DNA of 64,000 nucleotides from Chloroherpetonaceae bacterium (GTDB lineage Bacteria; Bacteroidota; Chlorobiia; Chlorobiales; Thermochlorobacteraceae): NCBI GenBank assembly GCA_033763895.1, contig JANRJQ010000014.1, positions 256,926 to 320,925 of the forward strand, read 5' to 3'. Shown piece by piece: positions 44,822 to 54,700 of this stretch (position 1 is its first letter; each line of letters starts with the position of its first letter). The notes under the pieces were generated by a model. It saw only the letters and a program-made list of their open reading frames with translations, ran no database searches and was not told where the DNA came from. The position numbers and the translations under genes were made by a program.

Positions 44822-45514
44822 CTATTTCACCTGCAAAAACGAGAGCACCTTCTCTTGATGCTGAACAAAGAAGACATAAATCGGAATGATGGTGAAGCCG
44901 CCGGCAATGATGACGGTATAGGCCACGCCGGCGAATTTCACGGCATTGACATACTTAGGATGATATAGCCCCAAGGTTCGCACTGCGCTGTAAACGCCGT
45001 GCAAAAGATGATATCCCATTGCAATCATCGAGACGACATAAAGCACCACATACCAACCGTTGGCGAATAAATTCACAACCGCGCTGTATAAATCCTTTCG
45101 ACCCCACGCATCAAGTGGCATTGCGGTGAACTTGTAGTAATACCAGAAGTTTTGGAAGTGAACCACAATGAACACAAAGAGAACCGTCCCTAAAACGCCC
45201 ATCGAGCGGCTATACCACGGGCTGACTTTACTGCGGCTATCGTGCGTGTAATTTCCGCCCGATTTGCGATTGTAAATCGTAATGACCACGGCATAAATGG
45301 CATGCGCCAAAATGCTGAGATACAGCACAATCGAGACCACTTTAATCAGTGGGTTACCGGAAAGCAGTTGAGAATAGGCGTTGAATTGTTCTTGCGCGTG
45401 TTCTTTTGGCAAGAAGAGTTGAAGGTTTCCAAGGAGATGAATCACAAGGAAAACACAGAGGAAGAGACCCGTAAGGGCCATTACGAGTTTGCGAAGAAGC
45501 GTCAGCTGAATCAT
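44822..45514 (-). CDS. sdhC: Succinate dehydrogenase/fumarate reductase cytochrome b subunit
   Basis: The 230-residue protein is counted from the ATG at 45512-45514. The frame is open to a TTG at 45538, but that extension is not family-like. It has five membrane helices: VMALTGLFLCVFLVIHLLGNL, then VVSIVLYLSILAHAIYAVVI, VLGTVLFVFIVVHFQNFWYY, VLYVVSMIAMGYHLLHGVYSAV and VAYTVIIAGGFTIIPIYVFF. The helix histidines (HLLGN, AHAIY, VHFQN, GYHLLHG) are in the positions that bind the two haems b in diheme type-B enzymes. It anchors SdhAB and exchanges electrons with the quinone pool. The divergent gene at 45779 lies beyond a 240-bp gap. Confidence 0.93.
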   Translation of the reverse strand: MIQLTLLRKLVMALTGLFLCVFLVIHLLGNLQLFLPKEHAQEQFNAYSQLLSGNPLIKVVSIVLYLSILAHAIYAVVITIYNRKSGGNYTHDSRSKVSPWYSRSMGVLGTVLFVFIVVHFQNFWYYYKFTAMPLDAWGRKDLYSAVVNLFANGWYVVLYVVSMIAMGYHLLHGVYSAVRTLGLYHPKYVNAVKFAGVAYTVIIAGGFTIIPIYVFFVQHQEKVLSFLQVK

Positions 45515-45778
45515 ACTACGGTGCTGATAAGTTGGCAATGCGCGCCCGCATTGTCTCCGCTAAAAAGTCGGGAAAAGGGACATTCTGAAACGGGTGTTAG
45601 ACTTCGCAAGGAAATCGCACAATGATTTCAGGTTCATTTTTAACAGAGAAGAAAATTACTTCATAACTGCTATAAACGTACGGAAATGGATTGGGGTGTG
45701 CAAGTTTGTTTTTTGCTTTTCAAAATTGATTAACAATTATTACATTAAATAATCTCGATTAACAAAACATTTCCACCT

Positions 45779-46531
45779 ATGACCTGCACACCACGACAAT
45801 TAGAGAAGATAGAAGAATTACGCTGTAAAAATCCTTTAAGCGAAACCCAACCTTTTCCTACAAAAGGAAAGCTAAAAGCCAACATGAATCTTTCCCTTAG
45901 AGACTTAAAACAAAGACTTAAACAAAGTGGTGGGAAAGAAGTCCGAGCTTACATATTAAAGACTTTTGATTGGAAAGGAGAAACTCTTATTCAATATGGT
46001 TCAGGACCTAACTTTCAGGGAGGATTGATTACACTTTCTACATGTAAGCATCACATGCGAACTTATTATTCATCAACTGATTGGGTCGGTAATTGGGTTT
46101 TAGGCAAAATGAAAAAGAGTGTTGGTGAAAATGCTTTATTTTATTTGATGAAAGTAGCTCACGCTTATGATTCACAATATGACTATTGGCAAAGTTTAGA
46201 TGAAAACGTAAAGAAAGCAAAAAACTCGCGTTATAATATCCTTGGCGATGCATTTGAACCTAAACGAGATGTATTATCCGGAAATGCGAGATATACCCCT
46301 AATAATTATTACAAACCCCATACTAAACACTCACACTATAACGGGTGGGAAAATGATATTGAATATAAAAGCAGAACTCGTTATACATCAATTTTAGTTG
46401 GTGATGTTAATAATAGTTTTCTTTGGACAAGCCCCAAGATATATTTTCATTCAAACAAGAATAACACAAGAGGGGACAACAAATGTTCTATGGATGAATT
46501 TATTGATTGTCTTTTCAATACGCCACTTTAA
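45779..46531 (+). CDS. Nucleotide-modification-associated domain protein (Nmad2-like)
   Basis: The 250-residue protein contains VRAYILKTFDWKGETLIQY..FQGGLITLSTCKHHMRTYY..WVGNWVLGKM.., then ALFYLMKVAHAYDSQYDYWQ and NILGDAFEPKRD. The order Y(V/I)xK..G..L.TCK..(I)R......G.W..G....L.Y.M.V......YW fits the Nmad2 family, predicted from gene neighbourhoods to act with DNA or nucleotide modification. This is a family-level inference by eye. The 3' neighbour is a broken cytosine methyltransferase, consistent with a former modification cluster. Confidence 0.6.
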   Translation: MTCTPRQLEKIEELRCKNPLSETQPFPTKGKLKANMNLSLRDLKQRLKQSGGKEVRAYILKTFDWKGETLIQYGSGPNFQGGLITLSTCKHHMRTYYSSTDWVGNWVLGKMKKSVGENALFYLMKVAHAYDSQYDYWQSLDENVKKAKNSRYNILGDAFEPKRDVLSGNARYTPNNYYKPHTKHSHYNGWENDIEYKSRTRYTSILVGDVNNSFLWTSPKIYFHSNKNNTRGDNKCSMDEFIDCLFNTPL

Positions 46532-46570
46532 TCCAATATTTAAATTGACATGTTTTTTTTGCTTGTTTAC

Positions 46571-47110
46571 ATGATAGAAGCTAAAAAAACGAGTTAAAAG
46601 CAATTGATTTCTTTTGCGGTGCTGGGGGTTTTTCTGAAGGATTCAGGCAGATGGGATATGAGATATTTTATAGTTTTGACTATTGGAAACCTGCCATAGA
46701 CACTTTTAATTAAAATTTTTAATCTAAACTGTGAAATAAAGAATATATTAGATTTTAAATATTTAATTGATGAAATTGAAAATTTACCGAAAACAGAAAT
46801 CATCATTGTAATTCCGCCTTGTGTAAGTTTTTCAAGTTCAAATAAGTCTGGTAATTCATATAAGTCTTTAGGGGTTGAACTAACGGAAATATTTTTTAGA
46901 ATTATTGCTGTAAATAAATATCAGCCTAATTCAGTTCTTAAGGCTGGGTTTATGGAGAACGTAGAAAACTCAAAAGGTATTTGCAGACCGCATATACTTT
47001 TAAGGACTTAGGGCTTACTGAGTGTGCAAATAAAAATAGAATTGCCCTCCTTAAATTTCTATACACCGATAATAATTCACTTCATTTATTAATTCTACTT
47101 TATTCGATTC
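46571..47110 (+). pseudogene. DNA (cytosine-5) methyltransferase remnant
   Basis: Several frames together give the N-terminal half of a C5 methyltransferase. Motif I is AIDFFCGAGGFSEGFRQMGYE near 46600. The catalytic motif IV is PPCVSFSSSN near 46815-46845 (Pro-Cys nucleophile). FMENVENS lies near 46950, the motif VI region, and AYTFKDLGLTECANKNRIA follows. Frame changes are needed at about 46580 (a run of seven A), 46710 and 46975. The target-recognition domain and motifs IX-X are missing. No cognate restriction endonuclease is recognised nearby. Confidence 0.8.
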
Positions 47111-47245
47111 TTATATTTTTAATAATTTTATTTACTGGCGAAAGAATAACGAGTTTATCTAATTTTCCTATACAAACCAGATTCGGAATAAAACCTCTTT
47201 CCCTCCAATAACAAATGTGAATTAATTAAGATACTTATAAATACA

Positions 47246-50200
47246 ATGAAAGAACCTGTAATTACTAAAAGTGTTATTAGCATTAGAGATAACTTTTCTA
47301 ATGGCAGTGTTGGCGACTTCTTAGTTGACAACATTGTAAACAACTCTAACCTTTCCTTTGTTACTGCATATTTTACCATTTACGCCTACGAAAAACTTAA
47401 ACCCCAACTTGATAATGTTAATTCTTTAAGACTTCTTTTTGGCGAACCTCGCTTTATAAAAAGTGTGGCTTCTTCTACAGAAGCAAAGAATTACAAAATA
47501 GAGGATGATAAACTTGTTATTCCTGTTGAGAATAGACTTCAACAAAAAGTTATAGCCAAACAATGTTCAAACTGGATAAGAGAGAAGGTTGAAATTAAAT
47601 CTATGGTGCGGCCTGACTTTTTGCACGGCAAACTCTATCATATAGAAAAACCTAATGGCGTGGAGGAGGCTATTACAGGAAGTTCCAATTTTACTGTGAA
47701 TGGTCTTGGATTAGGTGCTCATCCAAACATAGAACTTAACCTAGTGGTTAACGACCGCAGGGATTTAACTGACTTAAAAGAATGGTTTGACAAATTATGG
47801 AATAATGAAATGGAAGATGTTGAGGTGGAAGATGTAAAAGAGCAAGTTCTTAAATACATAGAACTTCTTCATCGTGACAATAGCCCTGAATTTGTCTATT
47901 ACAAAACTTTATTCCACATCTTTGAACAATATTTGAATGAAACAGATACTTCGGGACTTTATGACATTAAAGCCAATCTATACGATTCAGAAATTTGGAA
48001 AACCCTTTTTACTTTTCAACAGCACGGAGTTAGAGGAGCAATCAATAAGATCTTAAAATACAATGGTTGTATCATTGCTGACAGTGTGGGTTTGGGTAAA
48101 ACCTATGAAGCATTAGCGGTAATCAAGTATTTCGAAATGCTTAACTATCGCATTTTGGTTTTAACGCCCAAAAAATTGCGAGACAACTGGACTATTTATC
48201 AAGCTCATAAAGGACATACCTTAAACCCTTTCCCCAAAGACCGTTTTTCATATACTGTAATGTATCATACCGATTTAAGCCGTGAAATAGGTTTTACAGA
48301 AGCGGACAACATTGATTTATCGAATTTCAATTGGGGAGCTTACGACTTGGTGGTAATCGATGAAAGTCACAATTTTAGGAATAATAAAAAGGGAAAGAAA
48401 GATGAGGAAGGTAACACTATTCGTAAAAGCCGTTACGAAAGATTGATGCAAGACATCATACTTGGTGGTAAAAAAACAAAAGTGCTTTTACTAAGTGCTA
48501 CTCCGGTTAACAACGAATTGAAAGACCTACGGAATCAATTAATGTATATCACAGCAGAAAATGACAATGCGTTTGCAGGTGATGATGACGGAAGATTAGG
48601 TATTGAAAGTATTGCCGAATTGCTTAAACAATCTCAAGTACGATTTACCAATTGGGCTAAGGCGAGAATGAAGGAAGAACGAACAACAAGAGATTTGTTA
48701 AATAATTTGGATTCTGCTTTCTTTAAGTTGTTAGATGCTTTAACCATTGCCCGTTCAAGAAAACACATTACTAAATACTACAAATCAGAAATGGAAAGAA
48801 TTGGTGGGTTTCCAGAACACGAACCTGTTCTTTCAATTTACCCTGAAATTGACACTGCACATAAATTCCTTTCATATGATAAACTCAATGAGAAAATAAG
48901 CAAATACAAGCTGGTTCACTTTACACCAAGTTCATTTGTATTGCCCGAACACAAAGCGTTGTATGAAGATAAAGTAATGAAAAAATCCGGGCCTTCAGCC
49001 GTAAAAATGTTCTCGCAGGAACTACGTGAAAGTTATTTAATTGGAATGATGAAAGTTAATTTCATGAAACGCTTGGAAAGTTCCATCTATTCTTTCAGAG
49101 AAACACTGCAACGAACAATCAACCGAATAGAAAACTTAGAAAAACGCATTGACCGTTTCCAAAAATACAAAGATGATAACCCAGATTTAGAAATGGAAGA
49201 AGTAGAGATTGATGCCATTGAAGATGATGAATTACGAGAAGCATTTGAGGTAGGTGAAAAGCTTACTTTCAAAATGAGTCACCTGCAATTAAAGGAATGG
49301 AGAGCAGCAATGCAGGAAGACAAAGACCAATTGTATGAATTACTGTTGAGAGCAAAAGATGTAGAACCTATACGCGATGCAAAACTTAAAGTATTAAAAT
49401 CTTTAATTAAGAAGAAGGTTCAAAATCCTACAATTACCAAAACCGGTACTGAAAATAAAAAAGTAATTGTATTTACAGCCTTTGCAGACACCGCCAAATA
49501 TCTTTATGAGCACTTAGAGCAATGGGCAAAAGAAGAATTAAGAGTAAACATAGCTATGGTTACAGGAGGCAATGAAAACAAAACGACTTTCAAGCCAAAA
49601 GGCTTTTCAGAAAACACAGAGTTCAATCACATACTCACCAACTTTTCCCCAATAAGCAAAAAGCGTAGTTCTCAAAAAACAATGCCAAAAGATTCGGATG
49701 GTGAAATTGATATTCTCATTGCCACCGATTGTATCAGCGAAGGACAAAATTTGCAAGATTGCGATTACTTGGTGAACTATGATATTCACTGGAATCCCGT
49801 TCGTATCATTCAGCGTTTTGGACGTATAGACCGTATCGGTTCAATCAATCAAAAAGTTCATTTGGTAAACTTTTGGCCAACCAAAGACCTTGACAATTAC
49901 ATTAAACTAAAATCACGGGTTGAGGCAAGAATGGCCTTAGTTGATATTAGCGGAACAAACGAGGATAATATCCTGAACACTGAGCAGATTCGTGAATTAA
50001 TAGAAGATGATTTAAAATTTCGCGATAAACAGTTGAAACGCTTACAGGAAGAAGTTCTTGATATGGACGAACTGAATGAAGGCGGTGTCTCTTTAAGTAA
50101 TTTCTCATTAGACGATTTCCGAATGGACTTGCTCAACTTCATTGAAGCAAATCGAAAACAATTGGAAACTGCACCTTTGGGTATTTATGCTTTAGTTCCT

Positions 50201-50656
50201 CATACAGTGGAAGCTTCTTTATTTAATCCCGATGCAACGGATGTCGTAAAACCCGGTGTAATATTTTGCTTGCGTCAATTGGGCGATAGTGCAGGAAACG
50301 AAAAGGTAAATCCTTTGCAACCATATTTCTTAGTTTATGTTCGCAATGACGGTACCGTTCGTTACAACTTTACACACCCAAAACAAATACTAGACATCTA
50401 CCGCTTGCTTTGCACAGGCAAGAGTGAGCCGATTCAGGAATTATGCGATTTGTTTAATGAAGAAACCAACAACGGATTAAACACAAGCCAATATGCGGCT
50501 TTGCTCGCTGAAGCTGTAAAGGAGATTACAAGCACTTTCAAGAAAAAGAATTTAGGTATGCTTTCAGGTAGCCGCAGCGCAACCATCATTCCACAAGAAA
50601 AACAAATTGATCGCGCAAATCAATTTGAACTCATTACTTGGTTGTTATTAAAATAA
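47246..50656 (+). CDS. Phospholipase D-like/SNF2 helicase fusion, defence-type
   Basis: The 1136-residue protein begins with a PLD-like nuclease-fold domain (HGKLYH, H127-x-K129, then GSSNFTVNGL at 145-154). It continues into a superfamily 2 SNF2/helicase core. That core has motif I DSVGLGKT (279-286), motif II DESH (372-375), motif III LLSATP (415-420), motif V DILIATDCISEGQNLQ and motif VI QRFGRIDRIGS. The C-terminal extension is helical and acidic. DNA translocation coupled to a single PLD half-site is expected, possibly as a dimer. The next gene starts 2 bp after its stop, so it is the first gene of a three-gene operon with a nuclease and a methylase. Confidence 0.9.
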   Translation: MKEPVITKSVISIRDNFSNGSVGDFLVDNIVNNSNLSFVTAYFTIYAYEKLKPQLDNVNSLRLLFGEPRFIKSVASSTEAKNYKIEDDKLVIPVENRLQQKVIAKQCSNWIREKVEIKSMVRPDFLHGKLYHIEKPNGVEEAITGSSNFTVNGLGLGAHPNIELNLVVNDRRDLTDLKEWFDKLWNNEMEDVEVEDVKEQVLKYIELLHRDNSPEFVYYKTLFHIFEQYLNETDTSGLYDIKANLYDSEIWKTLFTFQQHGVRGAINKILKYNGCIIADSVGLGKTYEALAVIKYFEMLNYRILVLTPKKLRDNWTIYQAHKGHTLNPFPKDRFSYTVMYHTDLSREIGFTEADNIDLSNFNWGAYDLVVIDESHNFRNNKKGKKDEEGNTIRKSRYERLMQDIILGGKKTKVLLLSATPVNNELKDLRNQLMYITAENDNAFAGDDDGRLGIESIAELLKQSQVRFTNWAKARMKEERTTRDLLNNLDSAFFKLLDALTIARSRKHITKYYKSEMERIGGFPEHEPVLSIYPEIDTAHKFLSYDKLNEKISKYKLVHFTPSSFVLPEHKALYEDKVMKKSGPSAVKMFSQELRESYLIGMMKVNFMKRLESSIYSFRETLQRTINRIENLEKRIDRFQKYKDDNPDLEMEEVEIDAIEDDELREAFEVGEKLTFKMSHLQLKEWRAAMQEDKDQLYELLLRAKDVEPIRDAKLKVLKSLIKKKVQNPTITKTGTENKKVIVFTAFADTAKYLYEHLEQWAKEELRVNIAMVTGGNENKTTFKPKGFSENTEFNHILTNFSPISKKRSSQKTMPKDSDGEIDILIATDCISEGQNLQDCDYLVNYDIHWNPVRIIQRFGRIDRIGSINQKVHLVNFWPTKDLDNYIKLKSRVEARMALVDISGTNEDNILNTEQIRELIEDDLKFRDKQLKRLQEEVLDMDELNEGGVSLSNFSLDDFRMDLLNFIEANRKQLETAPLGIYALVPHTVEASLFNPDATDVVKPGVIFCLRQLGDSAGNEKVNPLQPYFLVYVRNDGTVRYNFTHPKQILDIYRLLCTGKSEPIQELCDLFNEETNNGLNTSQYAALLAEAVKEITSTFKKKNLGMLSGSRSATIIPQEKQIDRANQFELITWLLLK

Positions 50657-50658
50657 AA

Positions 50659-51714
50659 ATGGCCAAAAGAAAAATAGAAACTGATCGCAGCCAGTTACTT
50701 TTTGATTCTATCAGAACTCTAATCAACGAGAGTAAATCGGCCATCGCCATTTCAGTTAATCGGCAATTAACATTGCTGTATTGGAATATTGGGAAAACGA
50801 TCAAATCAGATATTCTTCACAATAAGAGAGCAGGATACGGAGAACAAGTCATTGAAACCTTATCCCTTAAACTCACCGAAGAATTCGGGAAAGGCTGGAC
50901 TAAACAACAACTTTGGAATTGTCTCTACACCGTAGAGACAATTCCTTCCAAAAAAATTATCTATACACTGTCGGGAGAATTGAGCTGGTCACATATCAAA
51001 GAACTGATTTACATCAAAGATGATTTGCAACGAGAGTTTTATATGCAACTTTGCAAAAATGAACAGTGGAGTGTACGCCAGCTTAGAGAAAGAAAAGATA
51101 GTATGTTATATGAACGAACCGCCTTATCTAAAAAGCCTTCAAAACTCATTCAAAAAGAGCTAAAAGCCCTGCAAAATCGACAACCCGTTTCGCCCGACGT
51201 ATTTTTCAGAGACCCTTACCTACTCGACTTTTTGGGATTACAAGATGCTTTTAGTGAAAAAGATCTTGAATCAGCGATTATTGCAGAGTTACAACGCTTT
51301 ATTACTGAACTTGGAAATGATTTTGCTTTTCTGGCACGGCAAAAACGGATTTCGGTTGATGGAGAAGATTATTACATCGATTTGCTTTTTTATCATCGGC
51401 AACTGCATCGGCTTGTTGCCATTGACCTGAAACTCGGGAAATTTAAAACCGCTTATAAAGCACAAATGGAATTGTATCTCAAATGGCTAAATAAATACGA
51501 AAAAAAGGAACATGAAGAGTCACCGATTGGCTTGATTTTATGTGCCGATAAATCACAAGAACATATAGAATTACTTGAACTCGATAAAGGGAATATTCGC
51601 GTTGCTCAGTACTACACCATTCTTCCATCCAAAAAGTTGCTCCAAGAAAAACTGCATAAAGTCTTACTGAAAGCCCAACAAAATGTAACGTCTATACATA
51701 ACAATGACAGATAA
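50659..51714 (+). CDS. DUF1016/YhcG-family PD-(D/E)XK nuclease-fold protein
   Basis: The 351-residue protein is counted from the ATG at 50659. The N-terminal DUF1016 helical part is QLTLLYWNIGKTIKSDI..GYGEQVIETLSLKLTEEFGKGWTKQQLWN. The C-terminal nuclease core has FAFLARQKRISVDGEDYYIDLLFYHRQLHRLVAIDLKLGKFKTAYKAQM. There D in YYIDLLFYH and D-x-K in AIDLKLG make the PD-(D/E)xK set. Such proteins are common next to restriction-modification genes, often as a structure-dependent nuclease. Its last 11 bp overlap the methylase start, so it is translationally coupled between helicase and methylase. Confidence 0.9.
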   Translation: MAKRKIETDRSQLLFDSIRTLINESKSAIAISVNRQLTLLYWNIGKTIKSDILHNKRAGYGEQVIETLSLKLTEEFGKGWTKQQLWNCLYTVETIPSKKIIYTLSGELSWSHIKELIYIKDDLQREFYMQLCKNEQWSVRQLRERKDSMLYERTALSKKPSKLIQKELKALQNRQPVSPDVFFRDPYLLDFLGLQDAFSEKDLESAIIAELQRFITELGNDFAFLARQKRISVDGEDYYIDLLFYHRQLHRLVAIDLKLGKFKTAYKAQMELYLKWLNKYEKKEHEESPIGLILCADKSQEHIELLELDKGNIRVAQYYTILPSKKLLQEKLHKVLLKAQQNVTSIHNNDR

Positions 51715-54700
51715 AGACTACGATAAACTCAAGCAGATAGAAGCCGCGATTCAGGGTTTCAACAATAAAAACCTGTATGAAAGTAGTTTGGCTTTTTATA
51801 AAGCTTTAGACTATCAGAGCCATAAAACACAACGCATAAGTCCCGCCACTTTTGAAGGATTTATAGATAGTTTCAGCCTCACAAAAAACGCCATCAACCA
51901 AGAGAAAGCGTTGGTTAGCCATTGGCAAAACATTGAGTTTATTTTTCAATTCTCTGATGCAGAAATTACCCGTGTGCAAGCGCTGTTTGAAACTGGCGAA
52001 GTGGACAGAAACGAATACCAAAGCTTCTTGTTTTTCACCATACAACTGAAAGAAGAAAGCTACAAAAGAAGCGAGCTTGTAAAGATTACCCGGGAACTGA
52101 ATGTGCCCTTTAAAATGCCGGTAATCGTTCTGTTTCATTACGGTAACAAACTCACGCTTTCCATCATTGACCGCAGGTTGCACAAAAAAGACACCAGTAA
52201 AGATGTATTAGAGAAAGTTACCTTAATTAAAGACATTGACATTACCAATCCACAAAGAGCACATAAAGAAATTCTAAAAGACCTGAGCTTGAATGAACTT
52301 TATAATGAGCATAAGTTCACCAGCTTTGTAGAACTGCATAAAGCGTGGAAAGCTACGCTCAATATTTCTGAACTCAATAAAAAATTCTTTCAGGAGCTTT
52401 CCAATTGGTATTTCTGGGCAATGGACAATGTTTCTTTCCCGGACGATTTGGAGAAAAAGAAAGATGTTCGAAATGCGACGAATCTCATTCGCCTGATTAC
52501 TCGCGTGATTTTCATTTGGTTTATCAAAGAAAAATCACTCGTCCCCGATGCACTGTTCAGAAAAGAATACTTAGAAAAAATCTTGAAAGACTTCAACAAG
52601 AATAAGAAGTCTGCAAACTACTATAATGCCATTTTGCAAAACTTATTTTTTGGAACGCTAAACCAAAAAATGGATGAACGAAAATTTGCTAAAGATGGAG
52701 ACAGGAAAACAAATGAAGAAGAATACACTGTTAAAAATCTTTATCGTTATGCTGATCTTTTTAAAATTAGCGAAAATGAAGTAGTTGAAATATTCAAAGA
52801 TATTCCTTTTTTGAATGGTGGTTTATTTGACTGTTTAGATAATCCTCAGGGGAAAAATATTTATGTAGATGGTTTTAGCCGCAACCCTAAGAAGCAAGCT
52901 TATGTGCCCGACTACATTTTCTTTAGTGAAGAAATAGACATTGACCTTAATAAGGTTTATGCCACAAAAAATAAAAAGTACAAATCAAAAGGCTTATTCA
53001 ACCTCTTACATAGCTACAAATTCACTATTGCAGAAAACACTCCCATAGAGGAAGAAATTGCACTCGATCCGGAACTCTTGGGCAAAGTCTTTGAAAATTT
53101 GCTTGCCAGTTATAACCCCGAAACCCAAACCACCGCAAGAAAACAAACGGGCAGCTTTTATACCCCGCGTGAAATCGTAAACTATATGGTGGATGAATCG
53201 CTCTTGGAGTATCTTAAAAATGCATTGCTTGATGAACCGTTGGGTCAACTCACTATTGGTGACGAGCAGATTGATGCCTTTGGAAATGATACCCGCAGCG
53301 GACAGTTGAAATTGGAAGAAAAAGCAAACCTCAATCCTTGGAAGGGAAAAGAATCGGAGTTAAATCTGAAACTGCGTGACTTATTTGCCTACACTGTCTC
53401 AGCAAATCCTTTTAATTACACCGATACCCATCAACTGATTTCTGCCATTAACCGCTGCAAGATTTTAGACCCCGCTTGCGGCTCCGGTGCTTTTCCGATG
53501 GGTGTGCTGCATAAACTCGTGCATCTGCTCGGCAAACTTGACCCAGATAATAGCAAGTGGAGAACCGAACAAGAAAAAAAGATTATCGGTGATAAAATTT
53601 ATGAACTTGAAAAAGATAAACGCGCCATTGAGGGCTTAAACGATGCCGCAGTAAAAGAAAAAGCAATCCAAGCTGTTCAAGAGCGATTGAAAGAAATCAA
53701 AGATATTTTCAATTGCGAAAACAATTTTGATGACTACTCTAGAAAGTTATTCCTTATTGAAAATTGCATTTACGGAATAGATATCCAACCCATAGCCGTT
53801 CAGATTTCAAAACTACGTTTTTTCATCTCGCTCATTATTGACCAAAACAAACAGGCAAGCAAAGAAAATTTTGGCATTAGAAGTTTGCCCAATTTGGAAA
53901 CCAAATTTGTTGCGGCCAATACGCTGATTGGTTTGGACAAACCCGCACAAACACTTTTACGCAACCCTGAAATTGAAGTAAAAGAAAACCAACTGAAAGA
54001 ACTCCGCCACAAATACTTTACAGCCAATACCCGTAAAGAAAAACTACAATACCAGAAGCAAGACAAAAAGCTACGACAGGAAATTGCTAAAATGCTGGAA
54101 AGCGATGGCTGGCAAACTTCAGTAGCTAAGCAGATTGTGGCTTTTGACCCTTACGACCAAAATACATTTGCCCCTTGGTTTGACCCCGAATGGATGTTTG
54201 GACTTACCAGTGGTTTTGATATTGTAATTGGAAATCCACCATATATTTTTACACGTGATGCTGACTTTTCTGATGAGTTTAAAGACTATATTTCAAAAAT
54301 ATATTTTTCACTGTTAGCCTCAAAAGACAAAAAATCAAAGGCTAATCAATCTGGTAAAATTAATCTATTCGCCTTATTCATTTTAAGAGGTTTATTCGAA
54401 AGTAGAAAGAATGGAATAATAACTTATATAGTTCCAAACAACCTATTGAGAACAACAACCTACGACTTAGTTCGCAAATACCTTTTAGAGAATTCAAAGA
54501 TTGATGAACTGGTTGATTTAGGAAGCGGAGTATTTGATAATGTTACTGCCTCAACAATTATTTTTCGGTTGAATAACCGAAAACCAACTATCTCCGATAA
54601 ATCAAAAATTATTACCAACATTAAAGACATTACAAAAGAAGAATTTGATATTTCTGAAATAGAACAAAACCAATTCTTGAAAAATGTAAGTTTTACATTT

